DNA from: Pontederia crassipes
Lineage: Eukaryota > Streptophyta > Magnoliopsida > Commelinales > Pontederiaceae
Length of the DNA stretch: 64,000 bases
NCBI GenBank assembly: GCA_030549335.1
Contig: CM060188.1
Coordinates: forward strand, 3,658,001 to 3,722,000
Direction: 5' to 3'
Positions 10,581 to 21,563 of this stretch are shown piece by piece. A program made the translations under genes and the position numbers. Under the pieces are notes generated by a model that saw nothing but the letters and a program-made list of their open reading frames with translations, ran no database searches and had not been told where the DNA came from. Within the stretch, counting starts at the first letter, position 1; every line of letters begins with the position of its first letter.

Positions 10581-12194
10581 TTAGACGACGGGGACTGTCC
10601 TCTTGTAAGTTGCACCAAACTCCATCTGGTCTGTTTCCTCGTTCTCGCCGGACATCTCTTCCAGGGACTTGCCCTTGGACTCGGGCACCAAGAATGTAAA
10701 GAAGAAGCCCAAGAGGTTACAGGCGGCGAGGACGAACAGAGAGTTCTTGACGCCGATACCGGGGGGGTAGCCGCGGTCGGTCAAGGCCTTGTTCTTGTTC
10801 TGGGCGGCGTACAAGAACCCGAACGCGCCGACGATTGCGCCGGCCTTTCCGGCGGCCGCGGAGATGCCGTGGCACGTCGAGCGCAGCCTCGCGGGGTATA
10901 TCTCCGCCGGCACGATGAAGGTCGTGCTGTTGGGCCCGAAGTTGGCGAAGAAGAAAGTGAAAGCGTACATGACGACGAAGCCGATGTGGTGGCCGGGGGT
11001 CGTCCAGTGGTGGTAGGGGATGGCCAGTCCGAGCATGAACACAGTCATCATGAAGAAGCCCATCAGCTGGATTTTGAACCGGCCAACCTTGTCGATTAAC
11101 GCAACGGTGAACCAGTAGCCGGGCACGGTGCCGCAGAGCGCGATGAGCGTCTGCGCCCGGGCGATCTTGTACACCTCCTGGATGGCGTTCATCGTGGCCG
11201 CCTTGGGGATCCAACCAATAGCGCTGAAAATGTCCTTTTGGAACAGGTTCTGGCTGTAGAAGGCGATGTCGAGCAGGAACCAAGTGGTGGTCGTGCCGAG
11301 GAGGTGGAAGCCGTGGCGCCTGGCGAACTCCTTGCTGAAGAGGCCAAAGCTGTTGGCCTGCTTCGTAACAATTTGGTCGACCTTCTCCTGCTCTTCGATG
11401 ATCTCCACCTGCAGAACCCTGGTCATGTCTGCGGCCGCCTGCTTCGCGTTCTTAGCGACCAGCGCCGTATACCGGGCGGTCTCGGGCATCTTCATCCGCC
11501 AGTAGTAGGTGAGAGCGGCAGGAATGGCGCCGAACATGAGAATTATGCGCCAGACGTAATCGGCCTGCGGCACAGTGGAGCCGATGGGATCCTGCGAATA
11601 CGGCGGCGCATCAAATTTGCTTTTGAAGGCGACGGAGACGATGATAGCGAAGATGCCGCCGGCGAGGATGCCGAAGCCCTGCATGGCAAAGACGGCGGCG
11701 ATGAAAGCACCGCGGGTCTTCTTGTTGGCGTACTCAGACATGATGGTGGCGGAGAGCGGGTAGTCTCCGCCGATGCCGAAACCGAGCCAGAAACGAAAGA
11801 AGCACAGCGTGGTCACGACTCCCTTGGCCGTCTTGCCAAAGGAGAGGCCCGAAGCCAAGGAGCAGACGACCATGAGCATGAGCGTCATGCCGTAGACCTT
11901 CTTCCGGCCGAGCTTATCCCCGAGCCACCCGAAGAATAGCTGCCCGGAGAGGGTGCCGCAGAAGGCCACGCCGGTGACGGCAGCCGACACGTTCGGGGGC
12001 AGCGTTCCAGGAGTCGCGGAGCCGTCGACGTGGTAGTAGATGCGGCCGAGGAGCTTGGTGACGAGGGAGATGCAGAACAGGTCGTAGGCGTCGGTGAAGA
12101 AGCCCATTCCCGCGATGACGATGGCCGTGAAGTGGTACCATTGCGTCTTGGCGACGTCAAGTGCATTGAGCACTTGGAGCTGATCTCGGGCCAT
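10581..12194 (-). CDS. PHT1: PHT1-family high-affinity inorganic phosphate transporter (second copy)
   Basis: A 537-residue H+/phosphate symporter closely related to the neighbour at 7.5-9.0 kb. The two align without gaps through the first 140 residues apart from a few substitutions. The signature [13 protein letters not shown] is at residues 142-154 and [10 protein letters not shown] at 31-40. The [12 protein letters not shown]-type segment reads [19 protein letters not shown]. The C-terminus is longer than in the neighbour, ending TYKRTVPVV. The coding part is a single GC-rich exon, starting at ATG 12194 ([13 protein letters not shown]). Upstream on the minus strand are a likely leader intron with a long GAA/TTC repeat, a TATA-like box and a P1BS box. 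These suggest phosphate-starvation control as in the partner gene. The pair is a local inverted duplication. I cannot assign one-to-one orthology to a named rice or Arabidopsis transporter. Confidence 0.95.
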   Translation of the reverse strand: MARDQLQVLNALDVAKTQWYHFTAIVIAGMGFFTDAYDLFCISLVTKLLGRIYYHVDGSATPGTLPPNVSAAVTGVAFCGTLSGQLFFGWLGDKLGRKKVYGMTLMLMVVCSLASGLSFGKTAKGVVTTLCFFRFWLGFGIGGDYPLSATIMSEYANKKTRGAFIAAVFAMQGFGILAGGIFAIIVSVAFKSKFDAPPYSQDPIGSTVPQADYVWRIILMFGAIPAALTYYWRMKMPETARYTALVAKNAKQAAADMTRVLQVEIIEEQEKVDQIVTKQANSFGLFSKEFARRHGFHLLGTTTTWFLLDIAFYSQNLFQKDIFSAIGWIPKAATMNAIQEVYKIARAQTLIALCGTVPGYWFTVALIDKVGRFKIQLMGFFMMTVFMLGLAIPYHHWTTPGHHIGFVVMYAFTFFFANFGPNSTTFIVPAEIYPARLRSTCHGISAAAGKAGAIVGAFGFLYAAQNKNKALTDRGYPPGIGVKNSLFVLAACNLLGFFFTFLVPESKGKSLEEMSGENEETDQMEFGATYKRTVPVV

Positions 12195-12257
12195 TGTTAT
12201 CTATCTATCTATATCTATTTCTGTACCTTCTCCTCCTCGGTTTAAGCAGTGAGGCCA

Positions 12258-12862
12258 CTGAAACGATGACAAGCAATTCAGACATGGGAATTCAATTAAT
12301 AGCGACGACTCGTAAACTCATAATAGTAGTCAAGGTTGGTCGTATTATAAGATTAAAATATTAGATAGAACACAAACGAAAAAAAAAAGGTCGTGTAAAA
12401 CAAATCAAACGTTTCCGGCGAAGTCGTCTGAGTTGCATAAAATATATTGTTGAAAACAAGACATGATGAAAGCGAAGACATGCACAATTTGTTTCATATG
12501 TTTTCACTTTAAGAGGTCAGGTATGAACATGATAACGTGATTTTACATCGAGGTTTTAGCAGTAGAAGAAGAAGAAGAAGAAGAAGAAGAAGAAGAAGAA
12601 GAAGAAGAAGAAGAAGAAGAAGAAGAAGAAGAAGAAGAAGAAGAAGAAGAAGAAGAAGAAGAAGAAGAAGAAGAAGAAGAACCATTCAAACCTGAAAATC
12701 AAGCCTACAAGTTTGTTCAGTTCAGATGAGAGTATTTTCAGGAGAGGCAAATTAAATCTTCAAGTAAACACCACAGAGATGCTAATGGCCATGTAAAGAA
12801 GAATTCCTGATTGCTACGAGCATGCATGCATGAAACAACTAACAGCAAGCTGCACTACGTAC
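12258..12862 (-). other. Proposed 5' leader intron of the second PHT1 gene
   Basis: On the minus strand a strong donor (AAAGAG/GTACGTAGT at 12863/12862) and a good pyrimidine-preceded acceptor (CATCGTTTCAG at 12258) bracket 605 bp. The remaining leader exon then runs 63 nt to the ATG. A second possible acceptor is at 12221. The intron contains the GAA repeat. Confidence 0.55.
12564..12681. repeat. (GAA)39 trinucleotide repeat
   Basis: About 118 bp of uninterrupted GAA units, read as TTC on the transcribed-sense strand of the second PHT1 gene. It lies inside that gene's proposed leader intron. Confidence 0.95.
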
Positions 12863-12895
12863 CTCTTTATTTTCTGCACCAAAAAGAGGACAGAG

Positions 12896-12937
12896 AGTGA
12901 GGGAGGGAGGGAGGGAGGGGGAGAGAGAGAGAGAGGA
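12896..12937. repeat. GGGA/GA-rich tract in PHT1 leader exon
   Basis: (GGGA)n followed by (GA)n, which on the gene strand is a CT-rich leader between the TATA-like box and the leader intron donor. Confidence 0.8.
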
Positions 12938-12986
12938 AGAAGATAGAGAGACCATGCATGGAGGAGAATGAGAGACCTTGGGGCGG

Positions 12987-12994
12987 TTATTTAA
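12987..12994 (-). promoter_or_regulatory. TATA-like box of the second PHT1 gene
   Basis: The minus strand reads TTAAATAA, about 125 bp upstream of the leader donor. It is a weaker match to TATA than in the first gene, but the spacing from the P1BS box is identical. Confidence 0.5.
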
Positions 12995-13011
12995 CGGCTT
13001 CGGGGGTGACG

Positions 13012-13019
13012 GAATATAC
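13012..13019. promoter_or_regulatory. P1BS element of the second PHT1 gene
   Basis: GAATATAC on the plus strand (GTATATTC on the gene strand) matches GNATATNC. It is separated from the TATA-like box by 17 bp. Confidence 0.75.
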
Positions 13020-13099
13020 CGGCACAACTAAAGTCCGTCAACACGCGGACAAGTCGTTGTTCTACCATTACGTCGCTGGTCCCAACTCCCAACACGGAA

Positions 13100-14234
13100 G
13101 GCGTTAAGTTCCTCGTCGTTCCCACCTCCGACTCCGAGTCTTCCATTTACATTTAAATTTTTTTTAACTCGTTTTAATCTTAATTTCACGTACCTCGAAT
13201 TTCGTATAACCCCAATTAAATTGAAGTCGATTTCAGCAATAATTAAGGTAATAAAATATTCAATTAGTATATCTACCTTAGGGCATGATTATATAGCCCA
13301 CACCACATAAATCATAAGAAGATAACTTCGTATCTCGAAATGTTAGAGATGTAATAGCATCAACTTTGTCAATCTTCTTTCTCTCTCTCTCACTCCTTCT
13401 CTCACTCCTTCTGCTAATTAATATATATATATATATTTAATTTAAGTAATATCCAATCAAAAATAATTATTAATTTAATAAAGTGTTGAATCATCTTCTA
13501 ACAAAAATCAAAAGTTATACAATTAATATATATCAAATAAATTTGAACCGTTGAATGATAATTATATGATTAAAATTAAATCTAATAAATGAATATTAGA
13601 TTTAACTTCATAATATATATATAGATTTAATAGAGATTCCTGTTATTTAACTTCATAATATATATATAGATATTAATTAAATGGGAACAGTGTTCTTGCT
13701 GACGGTATTAGAAAGATGTCATGGTCCGTCGAATTTATGTAGTTTGACTATTAATTCATCCACAGTTGACCACCTTTCCGCGTGCATTAATTAATCAGAT
13801 ACTTAGTAATTTTTATTTCGAACTAATCGGATATTAATAATTTTAGACATTCAAAGCCGACATGAATATCTTTTAAAAAAAAGAAAAAAATGTTAGGGTG
13901 CTTGAGATATGAAATCTTGGAGTTTCATATTTGAATTTGGCAATCGTACGTGTCTGCATGATGAGACACAAAGGATAAATGAATTGTTCCATATCGTGTT
14001 TAATACCGTAGTGCGAGGTAAATGACTCAAGTCATTGTACTAGGTGCAATGGTGCATGATATCACTGTTAACTTTTAGCTTCTTATTTCTTTTACCATAT
14101 AACTCATTATATGTCACTTCTCTTCTTCTTTGGTGATTTTATAGTTATGCTTATGATATTTCATATGTTATAAAAAAATTGGTGATCGAAATAAAGTAAT
14201 TTTTTTCTAATACAATGTTAGATTAAGTATTAGA
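13100..14234. other. AT-rich upstream and intergenic DNA
   Basis: No genes seen. A 27-bp AT-rich unit (ATTTAACTTCATAATATATA... type) is tandemly repeated near 13597 and 13646. TA runs are present near 13424. Confidence 0.45.
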
Positions 14235-14654
14235 TAGGGGGTGAAAGTGGTTCGGATCGGATCATTTTTTCGGTCCAAAAAAATTATCCATTATTTTTAA
14301 ATCACAAAAATCATCCTAAAATTATTTTTAAAAAAATCACCCTCTGTTGAGTCAATTTTTCAAGTGATTTTTTCAGGCCCTTATTTTAAGAAATAATATT
14401 TTTAAAAATATAATAAATTAAAATTAACTTATTTAATTTTATAAATAACTATAGGATATAGTATTAGAACTATTAAATAAGAGTTTGATAGGAATATATT
14501 AAGCTATATAAAAAATTATTACACTAGTAATAAAGTAATTGATTATATCTAAATTAATTATATAAATAAAAGCGGGCTCTATGAGCCCTACAATTTTTTC
14601 GGGTGAGGCTCTAGTTTAAACGGGTAGATCTTGCTTTAGTTAAAAATCACCCTA
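14235..14654 (+). mobile_element. Short hAT-like element, second family, copy 1
   Basis: Begins TAGGGGGTGAAAG and ends AAATCACCCTA. The interior shares AT-rich blocks and a GGGCTCTATGAGCCC-type small palindrome with the reverse complement of the element at 53118-53533, where the palindrome reads GAGCTCGTGGAGCTC. No coding capacity; no clean target duplication here. Confidence 0.5.
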
Positions 14655-14677
14655 AATCGTATTCGGTCCCCTAATTC

Positions 14678-15187
14678 TAGGGGTGTTCACGGGTTGAGTT
14701 GGACAACCCGACCCCCGACCCGTGAACAAACTCGACCCGACCCGACCATATCGGGTCAGGTCGGGTCAAAGGGTTTTGAAAGACTCAAACCGACCAAGTT
14801 CGGGTCGGGTGGAGTGGGATCGGATAAGGTGGTCGGGTTATCCGACCTCCCATTTTTTTATTTTTTTCTTACTATTTCTATATTTATTTAATACAAAAAA
14901 TATTTAATATTTATTTTAAAGCATAAAATAAAGTTTTGAATCATTTAATGTTATTTTTTTACTTAAAATATTTTATTTCATTTTTTTAAATTTTTAAATC
15001 AAATATAAGCTTAAGTTTAAATAAAAAAATCGGGTCAATCGGGTCGGATCAACTCAAGTTGGAAAATTCTACACCGTATCCGACTAGACCCATGGTCAGG
15101 TCGAGTTCAGTTTGAATCGGGTCGGGTCCAATTTGAGTCGGGTCGGATCATCGGGTTCGCGAATACCCAACCCGCTGAACACCCATA
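14678..15187 (+). mobile_element. hAT-like MITE, copy C (best preserved)
   Basis: 510 bp with TAGGGGTGTTCA at the left end and TGAACACCCATA at the right. It is flanked by the perfect 8-bp direct repeat CCTAATTC (14670-14677 and 15188-15195). Both ends carry GGGTCGGGT or its complement and the core is AT-rich with no reading frame of note. The 8-bp duplication is what hAT-superfamily transposases leave. Confidence 0.75.
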
Positions 15188-15559
15188 CCTAATTCGATAA
15201 ATCGTGGGATATGTAAACCAATAATATTATTGTCAGTTTTGAGAAGTAAAATGGGCTATTGCTTAGGATTCATAATAAAAGTGTCTATGAAACGTTGCTG
15301 CGAATTTGATCAGAAAAGAAACGAAAGGACTAAGCGAATGCAAAGCAGAGAAAGGGACTTTTGTGGTCAAGTCACAGAGTCATTTGATAAATATGTGTTG
15401 CTTCCAAAACTTAACTACTCTCATCCAATCAAATTAATCAGATTTTTTTTGGGACACAGAAGGAAAAAAAAAAGAAGAAACAAAAGGAAAATAGTAAAAT
15501 ACAAATAACTATCCTGTGGACAGTGTGCGAGCTCCTATCCTAGGACATGCAAAATGCAG

Positions 15560-15880
15560 AGAACAAGGGAGATTGGGGCTAGGGAGATCGACGGAGGCAA
15601 GGGGCGGCGAGGTCATGCAACAGCCTCATTGATGACGATGATGCGAGGGGGATCAACGGTGAATGGGGTAAGGAGCTATGAGGTCGTGTGAAAGAAAAGA
15701 TCGGCGGTGAGTGAAATCGAAGGAGGCTACGGTGAGCGAGGTCAACGGCAATGCGACGACGATGGGCGAGGTTGCGGCAACGAGGGGGACGGGGGGGGGG
15801 GGGGGGGGGACGAGAGGAGGAACCACGCGTTGAGCCCAAGGATGGAGGCATGACGAAAAGTTAAGGGGGGCCGAAGAATG
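15560..15880. other. GC-rich low-complexity island
   Basis: A GC-rich patch of GGCGAGG/GATCGACGG-like words in otherwise AT-rich DNA, including a 19-G run at 15791-15809. Frames through it are open on the minus strand but have Pro/Ser/Arg-rich, unrecognisable composition. It may be a transposon untranslated region or a dead first exon. A similar island lies at 56.34 kb. Confidence 0.4.
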
Positions 15881-16452
15881 CAGAAAAAATGACACGTATA
15901 CATATACGTGTATAAACATATAATTATACCATAAATAATAAAATTAAGAAAATAAATTTACTCTAGAAAAATATAAATTAAAAAATAACTTATAATTATA
16001 TATATTATTTTTTAATTAAAATATATCGTTTTAGTATTCAACCATGCATTTTTTATTTGTCATGTTCATCTTGCAAGTTAAATTTTATGACAAAATAGTA
16101 TAATTATATTTAACACAATATATATATATGAAATAATTAACTTAAAAAGGAATACTTAACTAAATAGTTTGATTTGTTATAGAAAAGAAATCAAACTTAT
16201 TTCTATATGTATCATATATTTCATAAAAACATATATATTACACTGTAAACTTTTTTATATATCTCATAAATACAATAATATAGTATCTTTATGTAGATTT
16301 CATAGGATTAGGATCTATTAATATATCTTTTTGAAAAAAATATATGGTATATTATTATATATAGTATACTTCAAAAAATTAGAGGATATAGTATGATATT
16401 ACTATATTAAGTGTGGGGCAATCATAATTTATTTAAAAATCCTATATGATAT

Positions 16453-16492
<40 letters not shown>

Positions 16493-19327
16493 TAACAAAA
16501 ACTTAAGTGGTGGTGGGGGTCAGGCCCCCCTTAATGCATATATAGCTCCGTCCTTGGTTGAGCCATCTACTAAATCGTCATTGAACCATTATTTGTACGC
16601 AGACTGTTGATCTCCCATCGGACGATATTTAATATAGGTAGGAGCGTCCATCCTAATCTAATAGGGTGGACACTCGTTAAATCCTTTAAATTATTGGATA
16701 TATGATAGAAAAAATGGCGTGCGTGCAAGCAAGCAAGCAAGAGTCTCTAAGACGAGTCGTCGAAGACTCGAAGTGTGATTCCATGTTTGGATCTGGCTAT
16801 TAAAGTACTCCATTAGACTACTGACTTTGTCTCACATGCATGCAAGCACATCAAGTTGTTTCTGGGTTCAATTTTCCCAAAATAAAAGTGATGGGTTCGA
16901 CATGTCAAAGCACTTTCTTTGTCAAGCAACCATGCATATGGTTAGGAGTGCCAATAATGATGCTAAAAAAAGAAGTAATTTTATAAAATCGCAAATCATG
17001 GAAAATTATTATTATTCACTATAAAGATTAATAACGTTCAAAAATTTTATAAATTTTTCAAAATGATAAATAGAATCATTGTCGATTCTTTCAATTATTT
17101 TTAGCACCATTTTTTTAAAAAATAATAATTAAAGAAAGATAAGATCCCTTCATATATATTAATATAACGTCTCAAGTCTCAAGGTTTAAGAACAAATATA
17201 TTATGAGTAATTCTAAGATGAAAGATGCCAAAACAAATAATATCGATTGGGAGCGTTACAAAATTATAATATTTTAAATTCGTAATCGTAAAATGATTGC
17301 ATTCTTATATGTTTAAGCAATACGTTGATATATATATTATATATTATATTATATTTTATTATACATATATATTGATGGTGTAAATGCAATGAGACCAATT
17401 TGATTTCTTTGGCTGTTTGGCTGCAAACAAACAAACACAAAAATAAAAAAAGGATTGATGATAAAACGGCTGGTAGGCGCCGCGTTTCACTAAAAGGAGT
17501 AAATGTCAACGCATTGAAATTGGAAACCAAAATGAGCCAAAATGAGCAAAGTCAAAATCAAAATATTCTCATCACAAACTATGAGAAGTATAATGTGGCG
17601 ATTCGAGCGTCCCAAGAGCTCCACCAATATTTCAACTCTTGGATTCAATTTCAATCATATTGGTTTGATTTGAATAGGGCCTTCCTTAATTTTTCGATTG
17701 GGTTCACAACTAAATTACAATATATATAAAATCTATGATTACTAATGTATATTAATTTTATAAAATCTATTAATAAGTATATCATTAATAACTTCATGTT
17801 ACTGAAAATTAGCATAAGAATTCACGAACAAACCACATTCGAACAATTCAATGAATTATGAAACTGAGAAAAGTTTAAAACTTCATAAGTGGAAGAAACC
17901 TATTATTTGACATGAAATCAATTAAAATTGATGATATTTAATAAAAAGAATATTACTAAAGAAACTTTAGTAAAAATTCGTTATATTAATTGCATAGTCA
18001 AAATTATTATACTGAAAAGAGGAAGAAAAGAAAATATATAAGAAAATTGAAAAAGAAAAGATAATCAAGCTTGTGTTTGAAAACTAAGATCAAGAGAACA
18101 AAAGGTAGCTACTTGTCAATATATTTTTTTATTTTAAAGTTACCTATAAAAAAATATTAGAAATGTTAAATTTCTATTGATCAATTTTTATAATTCTAAA
18201 TTTTATTTAAAAAGTTGATAAAAATATGTAAGAGTAAGACATTATTAAAACAATAAACTTGTGATATTAAATATTAACAAAAAATAAAATGTACAATTCA
18301 CATATTTATTTAAGTGTGGAGACCCTGGTACATTGAAACTATTTAATTGACATGACTTCACACACACAATTTTTTGTTATATATGTTAAAATCATGTAAC
18401 TAAACTTTATATAATAAATTTCACATAAGTTAATTTTGTTCTTATGAGAGTATCGGGATAATATTTGGATAATTTCACATAAGTTAATTGGATAATAATT
18501 GGTTCCAAAAAGAGAAGGTTAAAAAAATTAAGTTTATGGACCTAGGTTATAGTATCCTGATCAAACATCTGACGAAGAGGATACAATTCCAGTCTATGAA
18601 AAATAAGATCTCATTCAATTACTCTGGTAAGAGTTGGCGCATGGAACGCATCAACAATTCCAACTTAGAGAAGAGATGGCAATAGAGGCATGCAAAGATT
18701 TCCTCAGGCAGAACGAAGATTGACACCAACAGTTGACGAGCTACTTTTGAATGGGTCATCTCCATCGATATTTAAAATTTACTTCTTTAATATGGGAAAA
18801 ATATATTTTGTTTCAAATTAGTTACTTTATTAATTTTCTCTATTTAATTTTCGTTTGATTGATCTCTTTGACTTTACAAATAATTTAAAAGAAAAGGAGA
18901 AAGAAAGAAAACTTTGTATGTGATTCACTTATTTCAATTCAATGCCCTTGCAAGAAGGCAATGTAAACCGAATACGACTACAACTATTGTGACAATTTAG
19001 ACATGAACTTAATAATATACTAATTGCCAACAAAAAAGGTGTGACAACTAGACAGATGATATTAGAATTGCATTCTCGTTTGACAATTTTTTTTCAACGC
19101 ATGTTTCTAGCAAATTCAACTATTTACTGTTAGAAAGAAAATAATAAAAACTTACACAGTTAGAAAGAAAATAGTACGTGTGTAATGTTTGTGCTACCCC
19201 TTTTCAAATGTAACATCATCTGATCTATTAATCATCTAAAGAAAATAATCGTTAGATTCACGATCGATCAATGGTAGATTTATTAATTGAATATTTTTTC
19301 GATCAATATTCATCTTTACCTATGAGT
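15881..19327. other. AT-rich intergenic DNA
   Basis: Nothing gene-like. It contains a small palindrome (ACACGTATA/TATACGTGT at about 15892) and a TA microsatellite at 16455-16489. A GGGGGTCAGGCCCCCC hairpin near 16517 is typical of the edge of an unidentified transposon. Confidence 0.45.
16455..16489. repeat. (TA)n microsatellite
   Basis: About 17 TA units. Confidence 0.9.
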
Positions 19328-19752
19328 TAGGAGTCTTCACGAATCGGTTGGACATAATCCGTGAACAAACTCGACTTGAGCCGACGAAATTTGATCGGAT
19401 TGAGTCACATCCCATATGGACAGGAAATTCGACTCAAGGTGGTCGGATCACCTGACAAATCTTTTTTCCTTTTTTCTTTTTATATTATTTGATATTTACT
19501 TTAAGACTTAAAATAAGCGTTCTCAATATTGGGATATTATTCCATACTTAAAATGATTTATTTTGGGTTTTTTAAAACTTTTTAAATCAAATATAGGACT
19601 AAAACTAATTTAAAAGTAAGCAAATAAATAGATAATACTTTTTTCAAATAATTGGATCGAATCAGGTTGAAATTTCAAGACGTACCAACCTGAACAAGGT
19701 CAAGTGGGGTCGGATCATCGGGTTTTCCGTGTCAGATCCGGTTAACACCTCA
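19328..19752 (+). mobile_element. hAT-like MITE, copy D (degraded)
   Basis: Begins TAGGAGTCTTCACGAATCGG and ends near GTTAACACCTCA. The interior matches copies A and C (TTTACTTTAAG, AAATCAAATATAGG blocks), but the GGGTC arrays have decayed. No target duplication is recognisable. Confidence 0.55.
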
Positions 19753-21100
19753 CTGGGAATAGTGAGAATCTTAGTTTAACACATATTTTGATGAGAGCAC
19801 CATAAGAGAATTTATTCTTAATGATAAAAGCTCGGCCCTCATCGATCATTCTTCAAAACGGTATTAGATTAGGATAAATTTCACACTCTGTCCTCTAATG
19901 TTACCTCCATTCATGTTCCCTCTAATATTACCTCATTCATGTTCGGCCCTCAAATTTTATTTTGTAATTAAATTATCCTTGAAATTTAGACTTTTTGCAC
20001 GTGTTATTATCTTCCGATTTCCTTGGCTGTCATATTACTTATTTATCTTTCTTACATCTCATCTAACTAATAATAAAATAATATGTTAAATTAATGAGAA
20101 ATATAAATAAATAAATAAATAAGGGACTTCCGTTCCTCCGTCCTCGATGGAGGGAGGTGCCACCCCTCCCTCTCTCCTTCCACGGCTAGCACCACATTAT
20201 TTCAACCTCCCTCTTACCTCGGCATCTTTCAAGATGCGAGCTGTGCAAGTTCGTTCGGCACCACATGAACTCAGTTGTCAAGGCTAGACATTGACCCAGA
20301 CAATGCTTTGTTTGAGGTTGAACTGATCAAATCGAATAATAATAAAATATTATATTTTAATATAATATGTTAAATCACTTTATCATATTTCAATAATGCA
20401 CATCAAGCTCAAAGTTCAATTATATGAAGACTAACATAAGTTTTATAAAATTAAATGTTAGATTATATCTAATGTTATATTAAAAATATATATAATTTTA
20501 TAATGTACATTCAGTTTCACAATTATCACAACTAAAATTATGTCAAATTGACATCCCATTTAAAAGTATTTATATTATTTATTATTTTCTTAATTTGTAT
20601 AGTAATTTGCATGTTGGAAATAATAAATAAATAAAATTAACCCATGTTGGAACATTAGGACAATACTTTAATTTTTAATCTAGAAATAAATATATAGTAC
20701 AATTTTTTGTTTAACTATCTAATATGAACTTATTACATATTAAATTAAAGAATATATATATATATATATATATTATGTGTATAATATACTAACCATGTCG
20801 TATTATTGTCTCATTATTATCCCCTCCATTAATAATCAAAATTTTCTCATACTAAAATTTGAATAAGATCATAATCCATAGTATAAAGTTTAAAATTTAA
20901 CAAAATTCTAACGGAGATGAAGAAAAAAAGAAGAATAAATTAACAAATGTAGTTCCACATTGATAATACTAAAAGGATGAGAAGAAAGGTGTAAGTATTA
21001 ATTGAAGGGTAGGCTATCAACGGTGATAACGCCCATAAATTCTAAACTTGGAAAATAGTTTAGCTAATGGCTTAATGCATATTGGGTGAAGCAAAGGCAG
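19753..21100. other. AT-rich intergenic DNA
   Basis: No gene, RNA or clear mobile element recognised. Short TA run near 20755. Confidence 0.4.
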
Positions 21101-21563
21101 TAGGGATGAGAGAGCAATACGGGGTTCAGGTCCGGGTTTAAAAAAAATTGAAATTAGTACCGGACCTAGTCGGGGACCGAGTCGGATCCGAAAAATCGAA
21201 AATAAGATCGGGAATGAAATAAAAAAATTTATTAAAAATAAATAATATAATATTAATATAATTAAATCATATTTTAGATAATTTAATATATTATTATAAT
21301 TATATTCTAGTTGTGACCCACGTATGGACGAAAATGGACAAATCATATTGAAATATTCTAAAATTATATAAATTTAAAATATTATTGTAATTATATTTTT
21401 ATTTTAACCAAATCGAAATCTTGAGTCAAGAATTTTTAGTGATCTTAACTCGAAACCAACGAAGTTTTCTCCAACTTAGAACCGATTCTGAACTGATTAT
21501 ACCCCGAATTGAAAATATTTTTTGAGAATCCAAGTCGATCCAGTCCGCGCTCACTCGCCCCTA
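21101..21563 (+). mobile_element. Short terminal-inverted-repeat element, third family
   Basis: The left end TAGGGATGAGAGAGC is roughly complementary to the right end GCTCACTCGCCCCTA. Sub-ends contain CGGGTT/CCGAAT-type words and the core is AT-rich, as in the other short elements. No coding capacity and no clear target duplication. Confidence 0.4.

Noticed and set aside
11238-11939. Antisense frame of about 230 codons over the second PHT1 gene
   Set aside because: Same cause: mirror of GC3-rich codons, no domain.
12556-12750. Open frame of a long Phe run
   Set aside because: Translation of the GAA/TTC microsatellite.
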